This document shows, piece after piece, positions 19,108 to 27,878 of a DNA stretch of 64,000 nucleotides. The first letter of the stretch is position 1; each line of letters opens with the position of its first letter. The notes beneath the pieces were generated by a model that ran no database searches, was not told where the DNA came from, and saw only the letters and a program-made list of their open reading frames with translations. A program made the position numbers and the translations under genes. Location of the stretch: positions 212,782 to 276,781 of the forward strand of contig NZ_FOCP01000002.1 of NCBI RefSeq assembly GCF_900110145.1. Direction: 5' to 3'. Source of the DNA: Nitrosomonas marina (lineage in GTDB: Bacteria > Pseudomonadota > Gammaproteobacteria > Burkholderiales > Nitrosomonadaceae).

Positions 19108-21435
19108 ATGCATATTAATAGTGATATATCCCGCCTTAAAGTCCACACGTACACCGTATTCGGGGTAATCGTGCTCGTGGTCTTTTTTCTGTTGCCGTTC
19201 GCGGCACTGGCGGACGGACGTGTTTTTAACCGCATTGCAACTTTTCCCGTGTATCTGAACACAGATATGGGCGTTGAGACGGTCGCGGAAATTGTCGATG
19301 CCAGTAAAGACGGCAACACACTGGTTTATACCGACAGTGAAACAGGCAAACTGGGTTTTGTCGATATCCAGCGGCCCGACAATCCTCAAGCACTCGGTGC
19401 CATTGATGTCGGTGGAGAACCGACATCGGTCGCCGTGGCTGGAGAATACGCGCTGGTTGCGGTCAATACATCTCCCAGCTTTATTTCACCCAGCGGACAT
19501 CTTCATGTTGTCCATATTGGTATGCAGACAATCGTCGCAACGCATAAGCTGGCGGGACAACCGGATTCAGTCGCCGTCAGCCCGGACGAACGCTATGCTG
19601 CTATCGTGATTGAAAATGAACGCGACGAGGATTTAGGAAACGGAGAACCGCCGCAGGCGCCTGCTGGTTTACTGCAGATTGTCGATTTGACTGGCGTGCC
19701 GGCAGACTGGTCGATCCGTGATGTCAATCTGGATAATTTAGCCGATTTGTTTCCAGGCGATGCAGAACCCGAATATGTAGACATCAATACTGACAATATC
19801 GCCGTTGTTACGATGCAGGAAAACAACCATATTGTATTAATCGATCTGGCTACAGGCACAATCATCAACCACTTCTCCGCCGGTTTAACCGATCTGCATC
19901 AGATCGATACCCAGGAAGAAGACCCAGCGTTGATCAGTCTGACGGACACGCTGACAAATGTTGCACGCGAACCCGATGGTGTAACCTGGATTTCCAACGA
20001 AGTTTTTGCAACAGCTGATGAGGGCGACTTGTTCGGGGGCAGTCGCGGGTTCACGCTGTTCGATACCGATGGCAATATCCTGTTTGAAGCCGGCAATACA
20101 CTGGAACATGAAGTGGTACGTCTGGGGCACTATCCCGACAGCCGTTCAGGTAATAAAGGCAATGAACCGGAAAATGTGGAATTCGCCGAATATCGCCATC
20201 AGCAGTATTTATTTGTCGCATCCGAGCGTTCAAGTGTAATTTTCGTATACAAAATAAAAGGAAGACACCACAAACCCGTATTGAAGCAAGTCTTGCCAGC
20301 CGGTGTCGGACCTGAAGGCATAAAAGCCATTCCGAACAGGAACTTGCTGGTGGCCGCCAGCGAAAACGATTCGCGCGATGACAAATACCGCAGCGTTATC
20401 ACAATTTATCAACTGGAAAAAAGCAACCATGGCAAGGCGAATTATCCCACTGTTTTCTCAAAAAACCGCGACGACGGCACACCCATCCCATGGGGCGCCT
20501 TATCAGGTTTCGCAATTGATCCCAGACATGAAAAAACGCTGTATGCCGTACATGACAGTTTTTATCAGCAAAGCCGTATTTATGTCATGAACATTCATAA
20601 AAAACCGGCTGTGATTACCGGTGAGATCATACTGAAAGATCAGAACGGCCATACTGTCAATCTGGATGCTGAAGGTATTGCTGCGAGTTCGAATAGAGAC
20701 GGCAGTTTCTGGATTGCTTCTGAAGGTGCTGGATCGGTAGACGACCCAGGACGTCCGGTAACCAGTCTGAATGAACTCGTACATGTTGCTGCGGACGGCG
20801 TGATTATTGACACCGTCACACTGCCCGACAGTGTCAATGCAAAACAACGCCGCTTTGGCTTTGAAGGTGTAGCCTCGGTCAAGGAAGGCGACAATGAAGT
20901 ACTATATGTCGCATTCCAGCGCCCCTGGATAGGCGACCCGGAGCCGAATAATTCCGATGATGGCGGTCAGGTCAGAATCGGTCGTTATGACACGGCGAGC
21001 CGGGAATGGACATTTGCATACTATCCACTGGAGGTACGTCAGTCACCGAATGGCGGCTGGGTTGGCTTATCGGAAATAACCGCACTGAGAGATGGCCGCT
21101 TTGCTGTCGTCGAGCGTGATAATCAGGCCAATACGGATGCGCGAATCAAGCACATCTACGCGTTCTCTGTTAACAATGTCATTTTCAGGCCAGAGGGTGA
21201 AACCTTTGACGTATTGACTAAAACACTGATACGCGACCTGATGCCCGATCTTGAAGCAACGGGCGGCATGGTGCTTGAGAAAATTGAAAGCCTGGCAGTG
21301 ACGAGAAAAGGTGACATGCTATTTGCAAACGATAACGACGGTGTTGACGATTCAAACGGCGAAACACAGCTAATCCGTATCAACGGTGTTTTTGAGAAAA
21401 GCCGGCGCGACACCATAGTGCGCAGCACCGATTAA
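19108..21435 (+). CDS. Exported esterase-like protein of the phytase family
   Basis: This 775-residue protein has an N-terminal signal/anchor segment (VIVLVVFFLLPFAALA, residues about 17-34). An N-terminal beta-propeller region follows (TVFGV, then repeated strand units such as EPTSVAVAGEYALVAV and QPDSVAVSPDERYAAIV). The C-terminal half is an esterase-like phytase domain with DAEGIAASSNRDGSFWIASE, RFGFEGVASV and a final LEKIESLAVTRKGDMLFANDNDG. The family is thought to act on phosphoesters outside the cytoplasm; the substrate is not known. GGAG lies eight bases before the ATG. It could be linked in function to the exported phosphodiesterase and metallophosphoesterase at the left of the window, but this is only inference. 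Confidence 0.8.
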   Translation: MHINSDISRLKVHTYTVFGVIVLVVFFLLPFAALADGRVFNRIATFPVYLNTDMGVETVAEIVDASKDGNTLVYTDSETGKLGFVDIQRPDNPQALGAIDVGGEPTSVAVAGEYALVAVNTSPSFISPSGHLHVVHIGMQTIVATHKLAGQPDSVAVSPDERYAAIVIENERDEDLGNGEPPQAPAGLLQIVDLTGVPADWSIRDVNLDNLADLFPGDAEPEYVDINTDNIAVVTMQENNHIVLIDLATGTIINHFSAGLTDLHQIDTQEEDPALISLTDTLTNVAREPDGVTWISNEVFATADEGDLFGGSRGFTLFDTDGNILFEAGNTLEHEVVRLGHYPDSRSGNKGNEPENVEFAEYRHQQYLFVASERSSVIFVYKIKGRHHKPVLKQVLPAGVGPEGIKAIPNRNLLVAASENDSRDDKYRSVITIYQLEKSNHGKANYPTVFSKNRDDGTPIPWGALSGFAIDPRHEKTLYAVHDSFYQQSRIYVMNIHKKPAVITGEIILKDQNGHTVNLDAEGIAASSNRDGSFWIASEGAGSVDDPGRPVTSLNELVHVAADGVIIDTVTLPDSVNAKQRRFGFEGVASVKEGDNEVLYVAFQRPWIGDPEPNNSDDGGQVRIGRYDTASREWTFAYYPLEVRQSPNGGWVGLSEITALRDGRFAVVERDNQANTDARIKHIYAFSVNNVIFRPEGETFDVLTKTLIRDLMPDLEATGGMVLEKIESLAVTRKGDMLFANDNDGVDDSNGETQLIRINGVFEKSRRDTIVRSTD

Positions 21436-21443
21436 CCCGCACT

Positions 21444-21522
21444 ACACAGGCCGTCTAAAAGTTTTCAGAAATTTTTGAACCTGCCTTTTTGAAAACACAA
21501 AAAACCTTTCAACGGCCTGTGT
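21444..21522. repeat. Nested inverted repeat between the esterase and transferase genes
   Basis: ACACAGGCCGT (21444-21454) and ACGGCCTGTGT (21512-21522) are perfect 11-base inverted arms. Inside them GTTTTCA (21461-21467) and TGAAAAC (21490-21496) form a second pair. The structure could end the esterase transcript or be a small mobile-element remnant; no T run follows the outer arm. Confidence 0.6.
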
Positions 21523-21540
21523 TGATACGGATGCACAACC

Positions 21541-22851
21541 ATGCAGGCAACCAGGCTACGACTTATGCGACAGGCACTTTTTTTTCTTAGACACTACAAC
21601 GACATCGACCATATCGTCCCCGTAATATACAAATGGTCCCGTTCGGGATTTCGTTGCACGGTGGTATTGATCGGCTTCTCGAGCATTGCCCGGGACTACC
21701 GCATACAGTTTATCGCTTCGCTTGCCGGCGTCAAGGTACTGAATATCCAGAACATATTGACCACAGCCGATCAGTGCAGGTTTCGATTTCTCAGCCTGGC
21801 TTTATATGGCCATTCAGGCCGATATATATCCCACTCGCTGTACCATTTGTTCGAAGTTTTCTGGCCGGTCAGAACGCGCATGCAATTCTGGGACAAACTG
21901 GCAACATTTCTGCTCAAGACAGCTTTTCCGACAGATTCAGCAGGTGTGGTTGTGTTTGACTGGGTCAGCCAGAAATCAACACTGCCCATTGAGTTTGTGC
22001 GCCATGTGCTCGCATTGTCCCGAAAGCAGGGGCATATCAGCGTCTCGCTTCCGCATGGTGACAGTCCGCACTACAATGAACTCATCCGCAATCACGAATT
22101 TCATGTCGGACCGCAAGCCAAATATGCCCACAGCGACATGTTCGACTATATCGTGTGCCCGAACGAATTATGCGCAAAACGCTACCGCCCTTTTATTGAT
22201 GAGGCCAAAATAAAAATACTGGGCTCCCCGAGGTATAACGACGAATGGCTGAACGTACTGCACCGCCTGTTACCACCGCCTGTTACCCGAAAGCATCAAC
22301 AAAAAATCTACATTGTATTTTTTCTTCGAAAAAAGGAATTTTCACTTTTCTGGGATGAAATACAGCGTGTTATCAGGATGGTTATTCAGTTTGAGAATAT
22401 ACGGCTGATTATCAAACCTCATACGCGCGACTACTTGCAGACGCCGCTTAAACAAATTCTAAGACAGATTCAGTCATCACGACTGGAGGTTGCGCAGGAC
22501 AGCGAACATTCAGCCAGCCTGATCGCATCAGCGGACATGATTATCGATGTTGCCACGTCCGTCGCATTTGAGGCCGTCAAACGCGGCATCCCGGTGCTTT
22601 CCGCAGATTATCTGCATGCCGGGTATTCCGCCATCTCACATTATATACCTGAGTCTGCAATGCATTGCCGCGACGATATTTACCATGCTGTCCGTAGTTT
22701 TGCTGAAAATCCACACCGACCGTTTTACGATGAACGGCACCGCGCTGATTTTATTCGGCATATGCTGGATGTACCGGACAAATACGTACTTGAACGTTAT
22801 GTGGGTTTACTGGCAGGTCATGTTCAAACTGCCAAAAAACTTGCGGCGTAA
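21541..22851 (+). CDS. GT-B-like transferase, distantly CDP-glycerol glycerophosphotransferase-like
   Basis: This 436-residue protein has no signal peptide. The C-terminal half shows features of GT-B folds related to CDP-glycerol glycerophosphotransferases: RLIIKPHTRDYLQ, then DSEHSASLIASADMIIDVATSVAFEAVKRGIPVLS, the usual donor-binding end of surface-polymer transferases. The N-terminus is more variable (FRCTVVLIGFSSIARDY). The acceptor and donor are unknown; a role in a surface glycan or teichoic-acid-like polymer is a guess. No clear ribosome binding site precedes the ATG. About 130 bases of its 3' end are repeated, with changes, at 27692-27828 after the next gene. Confidence 0.55.
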   Translation: MQATRLRLMRQALFFLRHYNDIDHIVPVIYKWSRSGFRCTVVLIGFSSIARDYRIQFIASLAGVKVLNIQNILTTADQCRFRFLSLALYGHSGRYISHSLYHLFEVFWPVRTRMQFWDKLATFLLKTAFPTDSAGVVVFDWVSQKSTLPIEFVRHVLALSRKQGHISVSLPHGDSPHYNELIRNHEFHVGPQAKYAHSDMFDYIVCPNELCAKRYRPFIDEAKIKILGSPRYNDEWLNVLHRLLPPPVTRKHQQKIYIVFFLRKKEFSLFWDEIQRVIRMVIQFENIRLIIKPHTRDYLQTPLKQILRQIQSSRLEVAQDSEHSASLIASADMIIDVATSVAFEAVKRGIPVLSADYLHAGYSAISHYIPESAMHCRDDIYHAVRSFAENPHRPFYDERHRADFIRHMLDVPDKYVLERYVGLLAGHVQTAKKLAA

Positions 22852-23387
22852 AGTACTTCTCATAATTCTCGCATCATTATGTAGCCCTGTAATTGCCTGA
22901 CTAAATGTCTTGCAACACACATCTAATAAAATCCTTTCAGCGCCACCGCTTGTCGACAAAAGGCGGGCAACGATAACCTTCTAACACCGTAGTATTATTA
23001 ATTCCTGAACACAGGCCCTTTTTGCTATCAGACAATTTTCAATATTTCTACTCTTCAAGATATTCTCCATGACAAGCATCGCTATCCTGGTGGTCGCAAT
23101 ACGTCATCATTCGAGCGCGAAAAAAAATTGATATTGCTTTTTCATTCTTCGAAGTGAGTTTTCCCATACTTTTGTCATGGTCTTTCTAATAGACTGAATT
23201 TGACATAACAATTGAAAATTACTTATTTGTTGATAAGGCTAAGCAATTATCAGCAAAAACGATGCATATGTTTTTTAAACGAACAATCCAGGATGCTTTT
23301 AACAAACTGTATGTTTCGTTTTTTTTATTCTTACTGAGTGTATTTCGGCATTCACATGCTTAACTGTTAGCTTGCGAGGAGGTGCTG
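22852..23387. other. AT-rich leader region before the large membrane receptor gene
   Basis: No gene is recognised in these 536 bases. A perfect TTGACA at 23200-23205 is followed after 17 bases by only TTATTT, so a promoter there is weakly supported. AGGAGG at 23377-23382 is the ribosome binding site of the next gene. Confidence 0.5.
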
Positions 23388-26300
23388 ATGGCAACCGAAT
23401 CAGTCAATACAGTCACAGAGCCAGCGCAACCCAGAAAACCGGCGTTAAATCGCCGATTAGGTTTTTTTGCACTCATAGCGCTGTTAATCGGCGTTCTTAT
23501 TGGTTATTTCAGCTACGTCGACAGCAGAGAAGATCTCGTAAATAATGATTATTACCGCGTGCTGTACGAGGCTTCGAACAAGTTGAATGAGAACCTAAGC
23601 CAGTTGCGCAAAATGCACGTCAATAAAGAAAGTCTTAATTCTATCCGCACCCAGTTACCCAGCTACAAACGAAAAATTCCACAAAATTCAAGTATTTCTA
23701 AAAATTTAAAATTTGTTCTAAAAGGACAAAGCATTAAAATCCGAGACGGAGATAGCAATAACGCTGAAGATATAGCTGAAATTCGAATCACCGATATTTT
23801 ACCTACTCCCAAACGCGGTTTCAGTCAGTATTTGTTTGCTAGCAACAAAGGCAAGGTATTAGCAGTAATTGGAGATGAAAAAACCATCTCAATTGATACT
23901 TTAACAAGCGTTAGCAAAGAAATTGAAAAAAATAAACGACGCTTTCAATTTAAATTGAATCAGCCAACAAATAACAATAGCAAGAAAGCAGGTTGGGATT
24001 TACCCAGCTTCAGCAGTCACGTGGATATGAAATTGTCCCATGAAGAATTTCGAATCTTCATTTTCCCTTTTTCACTGGCGACGCCTCTAATCAGGGAAGG
24101 TGTCAAAGACAATCTGGAAAAGGAGAAATCTACAGATACTAACGCTGACAGGGACATCAATACCCTCTACCTGGTTGGTCTTCTGCCAAAATACAAATTA
24201 CATACGGAAGGCTCCGAATACAGAGATCTGCCCTTATTACTGGTAGCGCTCATCTTTTCATTGTTTGTATGGGCTCTGTTGCGTCTATATTTGCTACCCA
24301 AAAACCAGTCGATCAGCTCCGGGTACCGAAGGTTTACCATGGCTTCGAGTTACGGCTTTATCATCGCGCTTATTGCTCTGTTGCTGGCGTTTATGCAAAA
24401 AACTGCTTTACAGGCAAACAAAGATCATTACGCAGCAGAATATGGAAAAAAATTAGCCTCGGATTTAGAGGATGATCTCAAATTGGTATTTGACAGACTA
24501 GACAATTACAGAGCTTTCTATCAGAAATTAATCACCGGACTGGATCAATTACCATCAGTTTCTACCAATTGTTTGGAAAATCCACAGCGTCCTGAATGCA
24601 ACGAACCCGCAACTAAAGAATTTTCGAATCTTATCAAGGACTCTTTGAACTCCATCGTTAAAAGCAGGGGATGCTCGCACAGTTTAAGAAAAATATTACC
24701 GAGTCATGCATTTACGCATGCTACAGACTATCGAATCAACAAACCTTCAGAAGACAAACATTGTAAGTTCAATTTATCGGATATAAAGCTGGATCGATTC
24801 GCAGAGGAAGTATTGCTTAAAGCGTATCAAAACAAACCTGATAACCTATATACATTGGGGTTTGTGGCAGGTAACCAAATTATCGCGGTGAATAATCCAA
24901 AAAATACGGACAAAATCTATTCCTATCTCTCTATACCTGAGGGAAAACACTATATACCCGATAAAATTCTTGGGGTTACATCTATAAATGATGAAGGCAA
25001 AATAACATTGCCGCCGATATTCTACCGTGAAAGTAATGCTCCCCCATTGATCCTGAACTTGACCCACCGCGATTATTACAAGAAAGTCAGAAGCTATCAG
25101 GGTTGGCACTTGGATCTGTGCGATGATAACAAGAAAGAAAAAAATGGGAAGTGTGTTTTTGAGAATGTATACATTCAGCGTGTACTCAATATAAGCGATG
25201 GCACTCGAGGCACTACCATTTCCATGCCCATGGTTGATCAGGATTCAATCAATAATAGATCTAAACCGGCACTTGCCTACACTCTGACAGCCGATGTCAT
25301 TTTGCCTTCAGTCAGTCTGGCGGCTCCCGCGCCTTATGATTTTATCTATATGGTGATTGAACGTAACAGCGGCGATGTTCTGTTTCATAGTGATGAAAGC
25401 CGTACCCTGGTCGAAAACCTGTATTACTCCGGCAACAACCAATCCAACCTGGGTGAATGGCTCAAAACGGGGCTGGACCGTTTTGGGATAGTCGACAAGG
25501 AAGTGATGAGCGGCCATTACCACGGACAACCGGGACGTTTCAAGTCAGTTGAAGCGCCGGTAGACGAGTGGGCAATTGTAATCTTTTATCCAGACGAGAG
25601 CCTGGACGTTGTCATGGCCAAACAGTTTCTAATCATCAGTGTTAACTTTGCCATCGTTTTACTGCTGTTTGCTTTTTCACTCTATGTCATCCGCAAATTA
25701 AACTGGGCCAGTAGTCTGAAAAACAGATTATCGATACCTGAAACAATCAACGGTAGAAAGATCTTTATGGCCGTTACAATTCTTATTTGCGTTATCTATA
25801 CGTCTTATTATACCAGTCTACTTTTGACTTTGGACAAGGCACCGTTTGATTCGGCGAAAAAATGTGATTTGCAATCAATTGCCGGAATACTGATAGTTAC
25901 CGGAATATTGATATTTTTCCTATGCAAAACTATTCGTTCCAAAAAATTTATTCCCGTAGTTATTCTACTGTCAATGTCAATCCTCAAATTCTGTTATTTG
26001 TATACAGTGGATGTGGGACAAATACCACTGAAAACTCTGGAGTTTCACTATCAACAAGTTGACTGTAACTGGCTCAATTACGAACGTCAGGAAAGTATCA
26101 AGATGGCGATCAGCCGCTACCCGAACTCTATCACCGACCATCGAATACATCCAATAACATTATTGCCCATGACTGAATTACAAGAGAGTTTGGATGAGGA
26201 TAAAAGTGTGTGTCAAAATTATTCATCTCAAACCGAACTGGGAAACCATCTCAGTTTGAACTCCCTGATAGATTTCTGGCAATGGATATACAATTTGCAA

Positions 26301-27677
26301 CTGGTTAATTCTGAACCGCCGGCCAGTAAAACTATCAAAAAATCGCAACAGGTAAACAACGATACTTCTTGGTGGCATACGGACAGCGTAACCTTCACAT
26401 CCATTTTCACGTTGGTTGTCTCATTTGTCATGATCCTGTTGATTATTTGGTTTTGGTATGAATTCACTCGACAAACGTTATGGAAACGATTGTATTGCTC
26501 GGACCGTTTTTTACAGCACATCAAAAAACTAACCCAGGCAAAATTTACACAACCTGACTGGAACCAGTATCATTCAAAACTGATAATCGAGTGTGATCGT
26601 ACAAAACTGAATGGCATAGACCTGACCCTGCTGCTCGGAACCGCCGCCATGCACAATAGTCAATCAGCCGAATCCAGGCAGCATATTCTGTTAACAGGTT
26701 TTGATACGCTCTATCAACTCAGCCCCTGTCTGCAAAGACTAGGCGCGCAAACGCACGCCCAGCCAGATCTGAAGCTGAACGTCGAGCAAAATCCCGCCAA
26801 CAAAGAACTGGATGTTCAAATCTGGGACATTGAGGCATGCCTTGCCCAGCCTGATTTCAGGCAAAACCTGCTCGATTTAATCATGGAAATGAAATCACTC
26901 ACACTGGCAAATCAGTTAAATTCATTCACCATCTATGCGGAACACCACAATTTACAACGAATCAAAATAAAAGACCCGCTGCAAATGAATTGCGGTTCAG
27001 TACTCAAGCATGCCGAATATCTGTCATGGGCCGAGTGCCTCATGGATTTCAATGTCAAAGTCGCTAAAGAGTTTGAACGGCAAATAGATCAATCCTTTTT
27101 AATGCGGGAGATTGCCGATTTTCCCGAATTGTCATTTTTGTCTCGTGAGCCCCTGAAAACATACGAAAACACAAAAGAAGATTCATGGAATAAACACAGG
27201 GATGCAACTATTGAAGCTCGGCTGACAACCATCCATTACATTTTAATGCGCGCAGGTGCGCTTTATCGATTTAAATGGGAGTCCTGTTCAAATGCCGAAA
27301 AACTTGCACTGCTCAACCTCGATAAACAACAAAGACTCAATCCGTCCAATACACAGATGATTGAACACCTGGCTGTGAACGGGTTAATTAAGGTAGAACA
27401 TGGCCGCCTGGAAATCGTTAACAACAGTTTTGCGTACTTTGTCCGCAATGCAGAAACCGCAGATACTATCAATCAACTGGTGCGCGAAGGAGAAGCCGGT
27501 GTCTGGAAAGATTACCGATTACCCATCGGTTTGCTGATGATTCTGATTATCGGCGGCATTACGCTTGTCTCCGGTGAAGCTGTTTCAATTGTGACCGCCT
27601 CAGTAGTCGGCATCATAGGCGCAATTACCAGCGTCATCAAAAGTACAAGCATGTTTAAAGAGCAGGCCAGAGAATAA
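23388..27677 (+). CDS. Large ten-helix membrane receptor with Cache-like sensor and C-terminal winged helix, unknown function
   Basis: I do not recognise a named family for this 1429-residue protein. The ATG at 23388 lies five bases after AGGAGG. Hydrophobic segments near residues 26-46, 284-306, 323-341, 749-770, 792-817, 832-848, 856-876, 1004-1028 and two within 1379-1421 give a consistent alternating topology. The periplasmic stretch 342-748 holds paired cysteines and strands resembling a double Cache domain (IQRVLNISDGTRGTTISMPM; IERNSGDVLFHSDE). The cytoplasmic stretch 1029-1378 ends in a winged-helix-like segment (EKLALLNLDKQQRLNP, HLAVNGLIKVEHGRLEIVNN) like that of STAND-type NTPases, but no Walker A motif is seen. 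The first half is more AT-rich than its neighbours. It lies directly before two exported caspase-like proteases, so signalling to them is a reasonable guess. Confidence 0.6.
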   Translation: MATESVNTVTEPAQPRKPALNRRLGFFALIALLIGVLIGYFSYVDSREDLVNNDYYRVLYEASNKLNENLSQLRKMHVNKESLNSIRTQLPSYKRKIPQNSSISKNLKFVLKGQSIKIRDGDSNNAEDIAEIRITDILPTPKRGFSQYLFASNKGKVLAVIGDEKTISIDTLTSVSKEIEKNKRRFQFKLNQPTNNNSKKAGWDLPSFSSHVDMKLSHEEFRIFIFPFSLATPLIREGVKDNLEKEKSTDTNADRDINTLYLVGLLPKYKLHTEGSEYRDLPLLLVALIFSLFVWALLRLYLLPKNQSISSGYRRFTMASSYGFIIALIALLLAFMQKTALQANKDHYAAEYGKKLASDLEDDLKLVFDRLDNYRAFYQKLITGLDQLPSVSTNCLENPQRPECNEPATKEFSNLIKDSLNSIVKSRGCSHSLRKILPSHAFTHATDYRINKPSEDKHCKFNLSDIKLDRFAEEVLLKAYQNKPDNLYTLGFVAGNQIIAVNNPKNTDKIYSYLSIPEGKHYIPDKILGVTSINDEGKITLPPIFYRESNAPPLILNLTHRDYYKKVRSYQGWHLDLCDDNKKEKNGKCVFENVYIQRVLNISDGTRGTTISMPMVDQDSINNRSKPALAYTLTADVILPSVSLAAPAPYDFIYMVIERNSGDVLFHSDESRTLVENLYYSGNNQSNLGEWLKTGLDRFGIVDKEVMSGHYHGQPGRFKSVEAPVDEWAIVIFYPDESLDVVMAKQFLIISVNFAIVLLLFAFSLYVIRKLNWASSLKNRLSIPETINGRKIFMAVTILICVIYTSYYTSLLLTLDKAPFDSAKKCDLQSIAGILIVTGILIFFLCKTIRSKKFIPVVILLSMSILKFCYLYTVDVGQIPLKTLEFHYQQVDCNWLNYERQESIKMAISRYPNSITDHRIHPITLLPMTELQESLDEDKSVCQNYSSQTELGNHLSLNSLIDFWQWIYNLQLVNSEPPASKTIKKSQQVNNDTSWWHTDSVTFTSIFTLVVSFVMILLIIWFWYEFTRQTLWKRLYCSDRFLQHIKKLTQAKFTQPDWNQYHSKLIIECDRTKLNGIDLTLLLGTAAMHNSQSAESRQHILLTGFDTLYQLSPCLQRLGAQTHAQPDLKLNVEQNPANKELDVQIWDIEACLAQPDFRQNLLDLIMEMKSLTLANQLNSFTIYAEHHNLQRIKIKDPLQMNCGSVLKHAEYLSWAECLMDFNVKVAKEFERQIDQSFLMREIADFPELSFLSREPLKTYENTKEDSWNKHRDATIEARLTTIHYILMRAGALYRFKWESCSNAEKLALLNLDKQQRLNPSNTQMIEHLAVNGLIKVEHGRLEIVNNSFAYFVRNAETADTINQLVREGEAGVWKDYRLPIGLLMILIIGGITLVSGEAVSIVTASVVGIIGAITSVIKSTSMFKEQARE

Positions 27678-27691
27678 AAAGATCGCACATA

Positions 27692-27828
27692 CCGGGCCGT
27701 TTTACCATAAACGGCACCGCGCTGATTGTTTTCGGCATATACTGAATGTACCGGACAAATACGTGCTTGAACGGTATGTGGGTTTACTGACAGGCCATGC
27801 TCAAATGGTCAAAAAACTGGCTGCCTGA
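27692..27828 (+). pseudogene. Decayed copy of the 3' end of the GT-B-like transferase gene
   Basis: The sequence matches 22720-22851 without gaps at about 86 per cent of positions (18 mismatches in 132 bases, counted by hand) and ends in its own TGA at the same codon. The frame still reads as the transferase C-terminus (VPDKYVLERYVGLLTGHAQ). There is no start codon or upstream part. It begins about 15 bases after the receptor gene's stop, so that gene is bracketed by the intact 3' end and this copy, 4977 bases apart. Confidence 0.85.
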
Positions 27829-27878
27829 ACAATGCCTGTCCTCACCTGAGTGCATGATTGATATCACGCTTCGGCGGT

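Noticed and set aside
23200..23228. Promoter before the receptor gene (perfect TTGACA)
   Set aside because: The -10 hexamer at the right distance is poor; noted in the region entry only.
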